Positions 54,167 through 63,551 of a stretch of DNA of 64,000 bases are shown here, piece by piece. Both the position numbers and the translations under genes were made by a program. Each line of letters opens with the position of its first letter. Within the stretch, counting starts at the first letter, position 1. The stretch is from the NCBI GenBank assembly GCA_003134995.1, contig PLDC01000028.1:248001-312000 (forward strand), given 5' to 3'. The stretch is from Acidobacteriaceae bacterium (GTDB lineage Bacteria; Acidobacteriota; Terriglobia; Terriglobales; Acidobacteriaceae). The notes beneath the pieces were generated by a model that saw only the letters and a list, made by a program, of their open reading frames with translations, was not told the origin of the DNA and did no database searches.

Positions 54167-55590
54167 AGCGCGCCTCAGGATTCAGCCGAATGTTCGCGCT
54201 GGGGGTGTTGGCGCTGTTCGTCTCCATTTGCGGATTGGGCGTCCAAGCTCAAGAAGGCGGATTCGAACGTGCTTTCCCGCAGTCCAAGGCAGCGGTGGAA
54301 AGGGCGTTGAAAGAGATCCAGCCCGCCGCGGCCGGACGCCTTCCGGTTCTCGACGGCTTCGCGACGTCGCCGGAGCATCCTCTCGATCGCTACCAGCGCG
54401 GCTACTATCAGTCCAAGTTTGAGGTCAGCGCCGCGCCTTCAGGGGGATCGATTGTGCGGGTGACCGTGCACGTCACTGCCTGGTACGTTGATCCTGTTGC
54501 GGCGCGGTCGGGATATCAACTTTTGGTGTCGAACGGCCGTCTTGAGGCGGACCTGCTGGATCAGTTGGCAGATCAACTCGCCAGCAAAGGTCCACAAAGA
54601 AGTCCGAAAGAAACTCCGGTCGAAGCAAGTTCTGCCCCAGTCGCTGCGCCACAGCCCTTCCCGTCGCAGAACTCTAGTTCGAAACCATCCGTTTCGGAGC
54701 AGCCTCCTTCACGGCAATCTCCTCCACAAGTTTCTTCATCAGCCCCAGTGGCGAGGATGCCCGACGCGGCAGAGCCTGGTATCTCGGCGCCGGTTCCGCA
54801 GCTTCCGAAAGATGGGAGCGGTTTGCCTTCGCCTCTCGCTCAAGGTTTGGCCGAACGTGAAAATAGTTCCGAAACGGGAACGAAGAAACTTAGTGACGCA
54901 TCCTCCAACGCTCTGCGAACCGAGGCAGAGAGCCTGGAAGAAATTCTGAAGAACCAGTCGCATCCCAAGAATCTGGTCGCGGTGAAAAAGCCCGGAACCC
55001 CGGTGGTTGCGACTGCAAGTTTGACTGCCAAAACGTTGTTCCTGGCCAGCGCACACGACGAGTTTGAGATGCTCGATTTCAATCAGGACTGGGTTCACGT
55101 CCGCATCTCCGGGCTGAACCGGGGATGGATCTGGCGCAACAGCCTGGAAATGCCGGATAGCATTCCGAACACCGACGCGCCGGCCAATGCTGCGCCGGGA
55201 ACCGTCGCCGCGGATTTATTTCATGTTACCCGGGAAGAAACAGCGCAGTTTCCGGGAGATTGGGCGCCGCTTCGTGGGAAAAACGTGAAAATTGTCTCCG
55301 TAGAAAAAATAAACGAAACCAGAGATGCGGACTCGCACCTCAGATTAGAATTCGCAAAGTCAGTGCTCGACAAAGATTACGCGGAACTCGAGCAGAAGCG
55401 CGAACTCGCAGGGATCGTGCTGATCTTCGATTCCGTGGACGGAGGAATGATTGCCGCCACGTTCCCCACGCTCCAGCAATGGAAGGCCGGGAAAATGTCG
55501 GACGCCGCTCTTTGGCATCAGTGCTTTTTTGATCCTCCGGAAACCTTCAACGAATCGGAGATTTCGGTGAGCCAGCAGCAGAATCGTTGA
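54163..55590 (+). CDS. Exported SH3-like domain protein, partner of the preceding gene
   Basis: The 475-residue protein starts with a signal peptide (FALGVLALFVSICGLGVQAQ), then a domain of about 110 residues similar in plan to the first part of its neighbour (DRYQRGYYQSKFEVSAAPSG). A Ser/Pro-rich linker follows, then an SH3-like fold near residues 280-330 (LFLASAHDEFEMLDFNQDWV, GLNRGWIWRN). A further alpha/beta domain closes it (LRLEFAKSVLDKDYAELEQK). Both genes look like a pair arisen by duplication and drift. Function is unknown; envelope or cell-wall association is likely. Confidence 0.72.
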   Translation: MKRASGFSRMFALGVLALFVSICGLGVQAQEGGFERAFPQSKAAVERALKEIQPAAAGRLPVLDGFATSPEHPLDRYQRGYYQSKFEVSAAPSGGSIVRVTVHVTAWYVDPVAARSGYQLLVSNGRLEADLLDQLADQLASKGPQRSPKETPVEASSAPVAAPQPFPSQNSSSKPSVSEQPPSRQSPPQVSSSAPVARMPDAAEPGISAPVPQLPKDGSGLPSPLAQGLAERENSSETGTKKLSDASSNALRTEAESLEEILKNQSHPKNLVAVKKPGTPVVATASLTAKTLFLASAHDEFEMLDFNQDWVHVRISGLNRGWIWRNSLEMPDSIPNTDAPANAAPGTVAADLFHVTREETAQFPGDWAPLRGKNVKIVSVEKINETRDADSHLRLEFAKSVLDKDYAELEQKRELAGIVLIFDSVDGGMIAATFPTLQQWKAGKMSDAALWHQCFFDPPETFNESEISVSQQQNR

Positions 55591-55804
55591 GTTCCTCACG
55601 GGCCGTGCGTGCCAGATTGGTTCAGCGCAGAGTTCAAGGCGAGTTCAGTTCTGAGTTTCGACTTGACTTTCGATAGCCGTAATAGTACTTATGCAATCCT
55701 TGAGTACCGGACGGCCTAGTGGGCTGCCCTGTTGTGCTCGACACGGCGAAGTTGTGCGAGTATAACGAAACGAGCGGTACGACAGCCACACCATTGATCT
55801 CCTC

Positions 55805-56740
55805 ATGAGCGCGATGACTCAACCGCTGGTTTTATTCCGCAGGCAGGCAACATCTCTGCTGCGCGATTACGCCGAACTGATGAAGCTGCGCGTGACCACT
55901 CTGATCGTCATGACAGCATGGTGCGGCTATTACTTCGGCGCCCAGAAAGCGGGAGTATCGTCGCTGTCTTGGGGACTGTTCCACGCATTGCTTGGGATCG
56001 GGCTGGCCTCGAGCGGAACCGCCGCGTTGAATGAAGTCATGGAGTACAAAGTGGACGCGCACATGCGCCGCACGGCGCAGCGTCCGCTGCCGACGGGCCG
56101 CATGAGCCTGCTGCACGCGACTACTGCGGGCCTCCTCGCTACTTTAGGAGGATCAATCTATCTTGCGATTTTCTGTAATCCCTTGACCGGGGTGCTGACC
56201 TTTCTGACGTCTATTGTATATCTTGCAGCTTATACGCCCCTGAAGCGAGTCTCACCAATCTGCACCTTCGTCGGCGCTTTCCCTGGAGCTATGCCCGGAG
56301 TTTTAGGCTGGGCTGCAGCGCGTGGCCAACTGGAGTGGGGCACGCTGATTTTATTTGCGATCCTGTTTGTCTGGCAGTTTCCACATTTCTTTTCCATCGC
56401 GTGGCTCTACCGCGAAGACTATGCGAGCGGCGGAATCCGCATGTTGCCCGTGGTTGAAGAAGATGGAAGATCTACGGCGCGGCGAATCATCGGCTATTCT
56501 TTGGTTTTGATTCCGCTAAGCCTTTTGCCGAGCTTTTTCGGGATGGCGGGAAAGATTTATCTGGTCGGCGCGCTCGTACTTGGCATTGCACTTTTCTATT
56601 TCGGTGCGCGCCTCGCGTTCCTGAAGCTGCCCATCAATAGTCCGCGATCGAAAATGATGGCTCGTCACGTGTTGCAGGCTACCGTAATTTATCTTCCATT
56701 GCTGTTCGCGCTGATGATGGGCAACTCTTTGCGACCGTGA
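55805..56740 (+). CDS. ctaB: Protoheme IX farnesyltransferase (heme O synthase)
   Basis: This UbiA-superfamily membrane enzyme adds a farnesyl group to heme B to give heme O, needed by the oxidase encoded at 44.9-49.3 kb. It has 311 residues, about eight helices, and the first allylic-diphosphate motif NEVMEYKVDAHMRRTAQRPL (N-x3-E-x3-D, with Glu in place of the first Asp). The second loop is WLYREDYASGGIRMLPVV. Although on the opposite strand and 3 kb from the oxidase genes, it serves the same complex. Confidence 0.93.
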   Translation: MSAMTQPLVLFRRQATSLLRDYAELMKLRVTTLIVMTAWCGYYFGAQKAGVSSLSWGLFHALLGIGLASSGTAALNEVMEYKVDAHMRRTAQRPLPTGRMSLLHATTAGLLATLGGSIYLAIFCNPLTGVLTFLTSIVYLAAYTPLKRVSPICTFVGAFPGAMPGVLGWAAARGQLEWGTLILFAILFVWQFPHFFSIAWLYREDYASGGIRMLPVVEEDGRSTARRIIGYSLVLIPLSLLPSFFGMAGKIYLVGALVLGIALFYFGARLAFLKLPINSPRSKMMARHVLQATVIYLPLLFALMMGNSLRP

Positions 56741-56786
56741 ACGCGCGTAAGATTCCAATCATTGTCAGGCACAGCAAATGTCTGCC

Positions 56787-57539
56787 CTACTGCCATCGAA
56801 ATACCTTCGCCGAGAGTGCTGTGCATGCAATAAACACCAGGGCCAGCGCCCCTACGTCGCCCAGGTGCGCCGACCATGCATCGCCCTTCCAAATTCCTTC
56901 GAGCAGTGACACCGCGTAGGTTAGCGGCACAACTCTCGCCACTACCTGAAGTGCTGGCGGCAGAGCTGCAACCGGCGCGAAGAGTCCTGAGATGCCGATC
57001 ATCGGATACAAAATGACAGCACCGATAGGCTGCGCAAAACGGGCGGTGGGAACGATGCTGGCGATGAGAAAGCCCATCGACAGAATGCTGCAGGTGCTGA
57101 TCAGAAGCGCTAGCGTAAACCCAAACAACGGAACGTGAATGCCGACGGGATAATAGCGTTTGCCCACCAGCACCATTAGAACGAGCGTGGCCGCGGTGAG
57201 CAGCAGCTTGACGACTACATGGGCGGTGAGTATGGTCTGCGGGCGCAGCGGAGTGGCGCGAAGCCGTTTGAGAATGCCGCCCTCCCGGTAGATCGAAATG
57301 ATGGTGACCAGCGAGAGCACGGCACTGATGGTAATCAGGACCGAAGCCAGTACCGGCAGACCGACGCTAATAAAATTGCTGGCGGCCAGTGAAGCCGATG
57401 GTTCTCTGTGGCCGACGATACGCCCTGTAACGACAAAGACTAATACCGGAATAGCGATCGTCCCGAACGCGCCCAGCGGCTCGCGGAGGAAAATCTTTAG
57501 CTCGATCCATGTCAATTTCCAGAGTCCACGCAGCATCAT
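56787..57539 (-). CDS. ABC-2-type transporter permease
   Basis: The 250-residue protein has six helices with the ABC-2 pattern (TWIELKIFLREPLGAFGTIA, a long N-terminal amphipathic start, and VIPGLFAPV-like SGLFAPVAALPPALQ near helix 5). It works with the ATPase encoded 8 bases upstream to export a lipid, drug or polysaccharide. Substrate cannot be fixed. It ends near, and converges with, the heme O synthase gene. Confidence 0.9.
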   Translation of the reverse strand: MMLRGLWKLTWIELKIFLREPLGAFGTIAIPVLVFVVTGRIVGHREPSASLAASNFISVGLPVLASVLITISAVLSLVTIISIYREGGILKRLRATPLRPQTILTAHVVVKLLLTAATLVLMVLVGKRYYPVGIHVPLFGFTLALLISTCSILSMGFLIASIVPTARFAQPIGAVILYPMIGISGLFAPVAALPPALQVVARVVPLTYAVSLLEGIWKGDAWSAHLGDVGALALVFIACTALSAKVFRWQ

Positions 57540-57547
57540 AAGTAAGC

Positions 57548-58465
57548 CTAGTCGCGAATCGAATGACCGGTGAGTTTGAGAAAGACGTCCTCAAGGTTAG
57601 GGAGAATCGTGCGAAAATCCGTGACCCGGATGCGATTCTCTGAGAGACATTGAATCACCTCGGTGACGAGATCGTCGCCCCGGCCCCGAATCGTAAACTG
57701 CGAGTCGCTGCAGGTCACCGCGTCGACTCGCGGGATGGTGCGAAAGCGTTCTGCCGCACTGCCGTCGTCTGTGGCGAGGACCACAGTTCGCTCCGGGCAG
57801 TGCCGGTTTACGAGACTCTGCGGCGTGTCGATGTCGATGATGCGCCCGTGCTCGATGATTGCCACGCGGTCGCACAACCGTTCGGCTTCCTCCATGAGAT
57901 GAGTAGTCAGGAAAACTGTCTTGCCACGCGATCGAATGCCGCGCACCAGATCCCAGATCGCGCGGCGCGCCTGCGGATCCAATCCGGTAGTCAGTTCGTC
58001 GAGAAACACCAACTCGGGATCGTTAATCAGCGCGAGCGCTATGAAAAGTCGCTGCTTCTGACCACCAGAAAGGTTCATGAACCAGGCATTCCGCTTGTCG
58101 ATGAGGCCAAGTTGTTCCAGCAGCCGCTCGCCATCGATTCTCTTCTTCCTATAAAGCGACGCCCACAGGTCAACGGCCTCCCACACTTTGATCCGCTTCT
58201 GCAGTTGCGCCTCCTGAAGCTGAATTCCAATCCGCTCTTGCAGCTTGTACACGTCGCTGAAGGGATTAAGACCCAGAACGGAGATGGCGCCCCGGTCAGG
58301 CGTGCGCAGGCCCTCGATGCATTCCATCGTCGTAGTCTTGCCTGCGCCGTTCGGCCCGATTAAGCCAAATATCTCACCTTCGTTGACCGCGAACGATACT
58401 TCGTCCACCGCCACGGTAGCGCCGTAGGTCTTGCGGACTGCGGAAACTTGAATAACTGGAGGCAT
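57548..58465 (-). CDS. ABC transporter ATP-binding protein
   Basis: The 305-residue protein has Walker A GPNGAGKTTTMECIEGLRTP, signature LSGGQKQRLFIALAL, Walker B LVFLDELTTGLD (Leu where Pro is usual) and the switch His in TTHLMEEAERL. A C-terminal extension of about 80 residues resembles that of drug-exporter ATPases. It drives the adjacent ABC-2 permease. ATG 58465 is preferred to an outer GTG or ATG at 58489; no strong ribosome site is visible. Confidence 0.93.
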   Translation of the reverse strand: MPPVIQVSAVRKTYGATVAVDEVSFAVNEGEIFGLIGPNGAGKTTTMECIEGLRTPDRGAISVLGLNPFSDVYKLQERIGIQLQEAQLQKRIKVWEAVDLWASLYRKKRIDGERLLEQLGLIDKRNAWFMNLSGGQKQRLFIALALINDPELVFLDELTTGLDPQARRAIWDLVRGIRSRGKTVFLTTHLMEEAERLCDRVAIIEHGRIIDIDTPQSLVNRHCPERTVVLATDDGSAAERFRTIPRVDAVTCSDSQFTIRGRGDDLVTEVIQCLSENRIRVTDFRTILPNLEDVFLKLTGHSIRD

Positions 58466-58672
58466 GATCGTGACACATCGCACACTCACTAAGCCGCAGC
58501 GAGAGTCTACACGTAGGACTCAGTCTAGGTCTTGATAACTCTGATAAACAAGTGTGCGTTGTTCTGGAAGCGAGACGCAAATGCCTCTCATCCCTGTGCG
58601 CCTGTTCTCAAGTCCCGCTGTTACAATTCGGGCCGATTGCCGGATTGCCCGGCGCGAGACACGAGGTTCCAG

Positions 58673-59743
58673 ATGAGAAAAATAAGAGTGTGTTCCTTAG
58701 TGATTTTCATGCTGATTATGCATTGCCTGGGTTATGCGCAGCAGCGCCGCAAAGTCATCATCAATCAGGACTGTTCTGGCCCGGGCGGCAGCAATATGCA
58801 GACGCTGCTGACTTTGATTCAATCTCCGCGAGTGGAAGTGCTGGGCATCACCGTGGTCAGCGGTAATCAATGGCGCGATGAGGAAGTCGCGCATACGCTG
58901 CGGTTGCTCGAACTGATTGGCCGCACCGATATCCCGGTAGTTCCCGGAGCCGTATTCCCGCTGGTGCATCGCCGAGATGAAGCTATCTTATGGCAGGCAA
59001 GGTACGGGAAAGTCGCGTTCGCCGGCGCCTGGGATGATCGCTGGTGGCATGAGCATGACGTGATTCCGGAGTTGCCTGAAGGCAAACCAACCACCAAGCC
59101 GGCTGATGAGGACGCCGCTCATTTCCTGATCCGCATGGTGCACAAGTATCCGCATGAAGTGACGATCTATGAGGGCGGTCCGATGACGAACCTGGCTCTG
59201 GCCAATGCGATCGATCCGCATTTTGCAGAACTGGCCAATGAACTGGTCTTTATGGGCGGAAGCTTGAGCCCACAGACAGACGATCTGGAATTCGTCAGCA
59301 GCCCACGTCATGAGTTTAATTTCTGGTTCGATCCTGAAGCTGCGAAGAGCGTGTTGGCCGCGCCGTGGAAAAAGATCGTGTGCACGCCGGTCGACATCTC
59401 CGTGAAAACCAGAATTACTGACGCGATGATTGCCGAGATCAACAAGAGCAAGAGTCCCGCAGCGCAATATGTGGTGAAATTCTTTATGAAGGATCAGGGC
59501 GGTTTCTACATGTGGGATGAACTAGCAGCCGCCGCCTGGATCGACCCCACGCTGATCACTAAAAAAGAAACTCGCTACATGAGCGTGGACATCGACCAGG
59601 GCGCTGCCTACGGCAACACACTGACGTGGACGGACAAGGACAACCCCAAACTGGGTGCGCAACCTGTCGAAATCCAGATGGATTTGGATCTGGCAAGATT
59701 CAATAAGATGTTTGTGGAACTGATGAAGGCGCCAACCCCGTGA
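58673..59743 (+). CDS. Exported nucleoside-hydrolase-like protein with altered metal site
   Basis: The IUNH fold is recognisable over 356 residues: VLGITVVSGN, TIYEGGPMTNLALAN and VFMGGSL-type loops. A signal peptide (VCSLVIFMLIMHCLGYAQ) makes it periplasmic or secreted, unlike classical cytosolic enzymes. The calcium motif, normally DxDxxxDD, reads NQDCSGPGGSN: the first Asp is Asn and the Asp pair is Gly-Ser/Asn. Catalysis of N-glycosidic bond cleavage may be lost, or a variant metal site used. GAGG lies before ATG 58673. Confidence 0.8.
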   Translation: MRKIRVCSLVIFMLIMHCLGYAQQRRKVIINQDCSGPGGSNMQTLLTLIQSPRVEVLGITVVSGNQWRDEEVAHTLRLLELIGRTDIPVVPGAVFPLVHRRDEAILWQARYGKVAFAGAWDDRWWHEHDVIPELPEGKPTTKPADEDAAHFLIRMVHKYPHEVTIYEGGPMTNLALANAIDPHFAELANELVFMGGSLSPQTDDLEFVSSPRHEFNFWFDPEAAKSVLAAPWKKIVCTPVDISVKTRITDAMIAEINKSKSPAAQYVVKFFMKDQGGFYMWDELAAAAWIDPTLITKKETRYMSVDIDQGAAYGNTLTWTDKDNPKLGAQPVEIQMDLDLARFNKMFVELMKAPTP

Positions 59744-59768
59744 CGCTCATCCAATCGCTGCAAGAATC

Positions 59769-59796
59769 GAGCCCGGAGTGCTGAGCATCCGGGCTC
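59769..59796 (+). terminator. Hairpin downstream of the nucleoside-hydrolase-like gene
   Basis: GAGCCCGGA (59769-59777) and TCCGGGCTC (59788-59796) form a 9-bp stem with a 10-base loop, 26 bases after the stop. The tail lacks a clear U-run. Confidence 0.5.
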
Positions 59797-59978
59797 GTAA
59801 GGACGGTTCCGTTTATTCGAGCGGAAGCACGAGGAGACCTCCGGCTGGCTGCGAATCGGCCCGTTAGTTTTTAGGCCAAATTGAGCCGGGCATCTTCAAA
59901 CTCGCCTTTCGCTCCTCCAGCCGTTGCCCGCCAATCCCTGACCGCAGCGGCGCTAAACGGAACCGCCGATCGCTACGC

Positions 59979-60296
59979 TTACTTCTGCAAGGTGCGAATG
60001 TAAGCGATCACTGCCTTCACATCATCAGCGGGCAGGCTCTTCACAGCGGGAGTATGCTTCGCTGTCTCATGGATGGCTTTGGCGAAGTCGTCATCCGACT
60101 TCTTCTTGGCCTCATCGGAGATCAAGCTTGGAGCTTTCATTGCCGGCTTGCCGGCCGCATCCGCGCCGTGGCACATTGCGCATTTTGCTTTGAAAGTTGC
60201 AGTTCCGTCATCGGCAGCCCATGACAGATTGGGAATCAGCATGAACAAAGCTACCGCAATTGTCATTACCAGCATCACCAGCTTCGTCGTTTTCAT
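59979..60296 (-). CDS. Small monoheme cytochrome c
   Basis: The 105-residue protein has a signal peptide (ending LSWAA) and one heme site, CAMCH (39-43). The distal region (HTPAVKSLPADDVKAVIAYI) is that of class I cytochrome c6/cbb3-III-like domains, though the axial Met is not obvious. It is a periplasmic electron carrier. It is divergent from the Mo-oxidoreductase genes and could accept their electrons. Confidence 0.88.
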   Translation of the reverse strand: MKTTKLVMLVMTIAVALFMLIPNLSWAADDGTATFKAKCAMCHGADAAGKPAMKAPSLISDEAKKKSDDDFAKAIHETAKHTPAVKSLPADDVKAVIAYIRTLQK

Positions 60297-60520
60297 GACT
60301 TCGTTTTCTCCTTAGTAAGTTTTTTCTCGGATGAAAAAGCATTCTTCGCGCACACGTTGCAAAAGTGAGCTCTGACTTCACCCTTAGGAACTGTATGTAA
60401 AAGACCGCAGCAGTTCTTCGCTGCATTGCTGACATTTTCATCGGTAGAGGGGGCGGACGCTGTGACCGGGGTCACCTTAAGTCGTGACCTCAACTGCGGA
60501 TGCGGAGCCAGGCTCCACAT
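60293..60520 (-). CDS. Possible small Cys-rich protein upstream of the cytochrome
   Basis: A 75-residue frame from ATG 60520 overlaps the cytochrome start by ATGA. It has a Cys pair (NCCGLL) and CNVC, spaced like a zinc finger. No ribosome site is clear, and a longer frame would overlap the divergent gene. It may be spurious; the ATGA overlap and Cys spacing are the only support. Confidence 0.3.
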   Translation of the reverse strand: MWSLAPHPQLRSRLKVTPVTASAPSTDENVSNAAKNCCGLLHTVPKGEVRAHFCNVCAKNAFSSEKKLTKEKTKS

Positions 60521-60534
60521 GATACGATTCCCCG

Positions 60535-61296
60535 GTGAGCGATTCCACTTGCGTCCCAAGCTCCGTAACGGCTGTCCCGGTCGCAAAGGTTATTGCGCGG
60601 CACTCCGCCCTGGTCCGCGTTACTCACTGGATCACGACCCTGTGTTTTTTTGCCCTGCTCGTCAGCGGAGTAGAAATTGTGATCTCTCACCCTCGCTTCT
60701 ATTGGGGCGAGACCGGCAACGATTTGACTCCGACGCTATTCAAACTGCCGATCCCCGCCTCGAGGACTTTGGTGCCGACTGGCTATGGCTACGTGCTTCC
60801 CGACCAAAACGGCTGGAGCCGGTATCTTCACTTTCAGGCTGCCTGGGTGGTGGTCTTCACCGGCTTACTTTATTTAATCTCCGGCGTGCTTACGAAGCAT
60901 TTCTCGAAAAACTTGCTTCCGCAAGGGGCTGATTTTTCGTGGCGGGAGTTCTCGATATCAATCACGAAACATTTACGTTTCGAGCGGCCGAGTCGGGCGG
61001 AAACCTGGTCGTATAATCTGATCCAGCGGCTTGCTTATCTGTTCGTGATTTTCGTGTTATTTCCCTTGGTAATCTGGACGGGCGTGGCGATGTCTCCCGC
61101 CTTCGTTTCCGCGTTTCCGGCGACGGTCAACGTGCTAGGCGGCCAGCAATCCGCGCGCACGCTGCACTTTTTCGTTTCCGTCGCTCTCCTGCTCTTTCTG
61201 ATCGTCCATGTCGTGATGGTTTGTCTCGCCGGATTCAAGAGCCGGATGCGCGCGATGATCACGGGACGCGCAGCTACACCTTTGGAGCGCACATGA
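60535..61296 (+). CDS. Cytochrome b subunit (b561/NrfD-less type) of the Mo oxidoreductase
   Basis: The 253-residue protein has four main helices with heme-ligand His residues in LVRVTHWITTLCFFALLVSG, RYLHFQAAWVVVFTGLLYLI and RTLHFFVSVALLLFLIVHV. This is the diheme cytochrome b561 layout found with YedY-like and thiosulfate-reductase-like enzymes. It begins at GTG 60535 without a strong ribosome site. Its stop overlaps the following oxidoreductase gene (ATGA), so the two form a membrane-anchored complex exchanging electrons with the quinone pool. Confidence 0.88.
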   Translation: MSDSTCVPSSVTAVPVAKVIARHSALVRVTHWITTLCFFALLVSGVEIVISHPRFYWGETGNDLTPTLFKLPIPASRTLVPTGYGYVLPDQNGWSRYLHFQAAWVVVFTGLLYLISGVLTKHFSKNLLPQGADFSWREFSISITKHLRFERPSRAETWSYNLIQRLAYLFVIFVLFPLVIWTGVAMSPAFVSAFPATVNVLGGQQSARTLHFFVSVALLLFLIVHVVMVCLAGFKSRMRAMITGRAATPLERT

Positions 61297-62075
61297 GCGA
61301 ACCTTCACAAGCCGAAAGCCGCAAACTTTCACGCCGCAGCTTGATCACGACCGGACTCGCGGCCACTGCGGGAGCATTAGGCCTTGGCGCAGCTGCGCGC
61401 TTTGCCCAAAGCTATGGACTGATCCCGCCCGATCACGCCGGAATCTACGGACTCGGCGAAACCCTGACCTATGCTTCTCAGCGGCTGCTGACTAGGCACT
61501 CCTTAGCCCGCGAGTTTCTTCGAAGCCAGATTTCAAAGCCTCCATTCCGGAACGAGATGCCGCCGCTGAATGACGCATATAAACGCCTTCAGGCCGGAGG
61601 GTTTGCCGACTGGAAGCTTTCCGTTAACGGCATGGTCGCTCAGCCCGCTTCGTTTTCGCTTGATCAGCTAAAGAGCTTCCCCTCGCACAGCCAGATCACC
61701 ATGCTGCAGTGTGAAGAGGGTTGGTCCTATATTGCGGAGTGGATCGGCGTTCCTCTATCTCGCATTCTGGAAAGTGTCGGAATCCATCCTCAAGCCAGAT
61801 ACGTTGTTTACACTTCGATTGATCCTGAATGGTGGGAGAGCATCGATATGGCGGACGCGATGCATCCGCAAACTTTTCTTGCCTATGGGATGAATGGCGG
61901 TGAACTACCGTTAGGCAACGGCGGACCGCTTCGTCTGCGCGTTCCGCGGCAACTCGGCTACAAGAGCGTGAAATTCGTCACTCAATTGACGGTTACCGAC
62001 AGCATGAAAAAATTCGGCAAAGGTCTAGGCTCAGCGTCTCCCGAAGGAGGCTACGCCTGGTACGCTGGCATTTGA
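61293..62075 (+). CDS. Molybdopterin-dependent oxidoreductase, sulfite-oxidase/YedY-like
   Basis: A Tat signal (LSRRSLITTGLAATAGALGL) exports the folded protein; the mature enzyme has the molybdopterin fold with the Mo-binding Cys140 in MLQCEEGWSY and the downstream LAYGMNGGELPLGNGGPLRL cofactor loop. Length is 260 residues from ATG 61293 (GGAG 6 bases before). The linked cytochrome b mirrors the YedYZ pair, where YedY repairs oxidised methionine in periplasmic proteins. Sulfite oxidation is an alternative. The dimerisation domain of sulfite oxidases is absent. Confidence 0.9.
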   Translation: MSEPSQAESRKLSRRSLITTGLAATAGALGLGAAARFAQSYGLIPPDHAGIYGLGETLTYASQRLLTRHSLAREFLRSQISKPPFRNEMPPLNDAYKRLQAGGFADWKLSVNGMVAQPASFSLDQLKSFPSHSQITMLQCEEGWSYIAEWIGVPLSRILESVGIHPQARYVVYTSIDPEWWESIDMADAMHPQTFLAYGMNGGELPLGNGGPLRLRVPRQLGYKSVKFVTQLTVTDSMKKFGKGLGSASPEGGYAWYAGI

Positions 62076-62092
62076 TAGATGATCTGAAAATT

Positions 62093-63376
62093 TCAGCGCC
62101 CGCGCACGCTTACCAGTTCGGTCCCCACCGGAACGCCGCGAGCGATCTTTACTCGCACTAGGGCCTCAAACGGTTTTATTTGTTCGCCGCCGGAATGGGG
62201 AATCAACTGCAACAATTTTTCCACTGACTCCTGCCGGCAAACAAATTCCACTGCGCCTTGCGTTCCGAAAGTGGTCGTTCCCGCCAGAATCATTACGTAC
62301 CGCCCCGATCCTATTCCCGGCACCAGTCCCACCACAGCATAATCTTCGGTCTGCGGAACATCGGACGGAGTAGCAAGGTAGCTGCCAGCTTCCCCCGGCT
62401 TCGGGTGCCTGTTCACTACCGAAAGATCGCCCTGCCGCGGTCCTGATGCGACTCTCTGAAAAACGAATTCCTGCGTGCCCGGGATGTCGCGTAACGAAAG
62501 GTTTTCCGACGGAGAGCCGACAAAGATCAGGTTGTTACTCTTCACGTCGTCCAGCGAAAACAAGCTTCCGCGTTTCACCCGCACTCTTTGTCCCAGCGTG
62601 CTGAAGGCATCGTCGAGCGCGTGGATGGCCAACACCTCGCCCACGCCCGTGTAATGGTCGTACACTGTGCTCTTGGAATCCTGACCCGACTTGTAGTAAC
62701 GCATGCCGGTCTCAGGCCGCCCCACGAAAGCCGCATTGCTGAAGATTACCCAAGGCTCTTCCGCTGCCGAGGTAAAGGGTTTCCAGAAGTCGGCGAGAGG
62801 TCCCGTGGTCCGATCGACGTCGGTCTTCGCCACCGCGGATTCCGGCGCTCTACGATTCCGCAGCACACTTCCCAAAGCGATCAGCGAGACGATGAGGGCT
62901 ACCAGCAGCAAGACCCCGGCGATTCGCCAACGTGCTGGCACAACCTCGACCACAACGCTCGCGGGCGCCTCGCGCAGAGGCACGGTCTGTGGCGCAGTCG
63001 AGGAAACGACAGGCTGCGCCTCAACAGAGCGTGCCTCAAATGTAAGGTGATAACTGCCCTTCGGAATCCTCACCACGATGTGGTCGGTTGCGCCGTCGCC
63101 AGCGTAGTACTCCGCCAGTTTCAGACGAAGGCGTCCGACTTGCACTCGGATAGTAGAGTCTGACTGCGGATCGAAGTCCGCATGTCGACCGTACACCTCA
63201 GTGGCAATCTGATATTCCTTCAGTGGCGCGTCGGGATGCTCAATGGACTGTTTCGCGAGATATTGCAGAAGACGGCACAGCGACTCCGAACCTCGCAGGC
63301 TATGACTCTTAATAATGATATCTATTTCTTGGAAGAATTCTTCCGGTGAGGGCGCAAAAGTGTTTGTCACAGCCAT
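62093..63376 (-). CDS. Membrane-anchored winged-helix regulator
   Basis: The first 115 residues form an OmpR-like winged helix (STIRVQVGRLRLKLAEYYAG, IVVRIPKGSYHLTFE). A helix near residues 149-171 (IAGVLLLVALIVSLIALGSV) anchors it. The remaining 250 residues face the periplasm or act as an attached sensor, with no known domain. Total length is 427. CadC-like one-component signalling from outside to DNA is the likely mode. The gene is divergent from a TonB receptor, its probable target. A similar arrangement is common in Acidobacteria. Confidence 0.85.
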   Translation of the reverse strand: MAVTNTFAPSPEEFFQEIDIIIKSHSLRGSESLCRLLQYLAKQSIEHPDAPLKEYQIATEVYGRHADFDPQSDSTIRVQVGRLRLKLAEYYAGDGATDHIVVRIPKGSYHLTFEARSVEAQPVVSSTAPQTVPLREAPASVVVEVVPARWRIAGVLLLVALIVSLIALGSVLRNRRAPESAVAKTDVDRTTGPLADFWKPFTSAAEEPWVIFSNAAFVGRPETGMRYYKSGQDSKSTVYDHYTGVGEVLAIHALDDAFSTLGQRVRVKRGSLFSLDDVKSNNLIFVGSPSENLSLRDIPGTQEFVFQRVASGPRQGDLSVVNRHPKPGEAGSYLATPSDVPQTEDYAVVGLVPGIGSGRYVMILAGTTTFGTQGAVEFVCRQESVEKLLQLIPHSGGEQIKPFEALVRVKIARGVPVGTELVSVRGR

Positions 63377-63551
63377 ATAACACTCGCGTAACAGGAACCG
63401 TATCCTGATGCAACTACGGCATTTTACTCCGGTAACCGTACGGAAACATAGTGAAACGTCCGCTTCTAATCGAATTGTACTAAAACATGCAGTTCTCTAC
63501 CGGGCGTGTGGAAAGTCCAATCTCCCACCCACCAATTTTGGAGGCGACATT

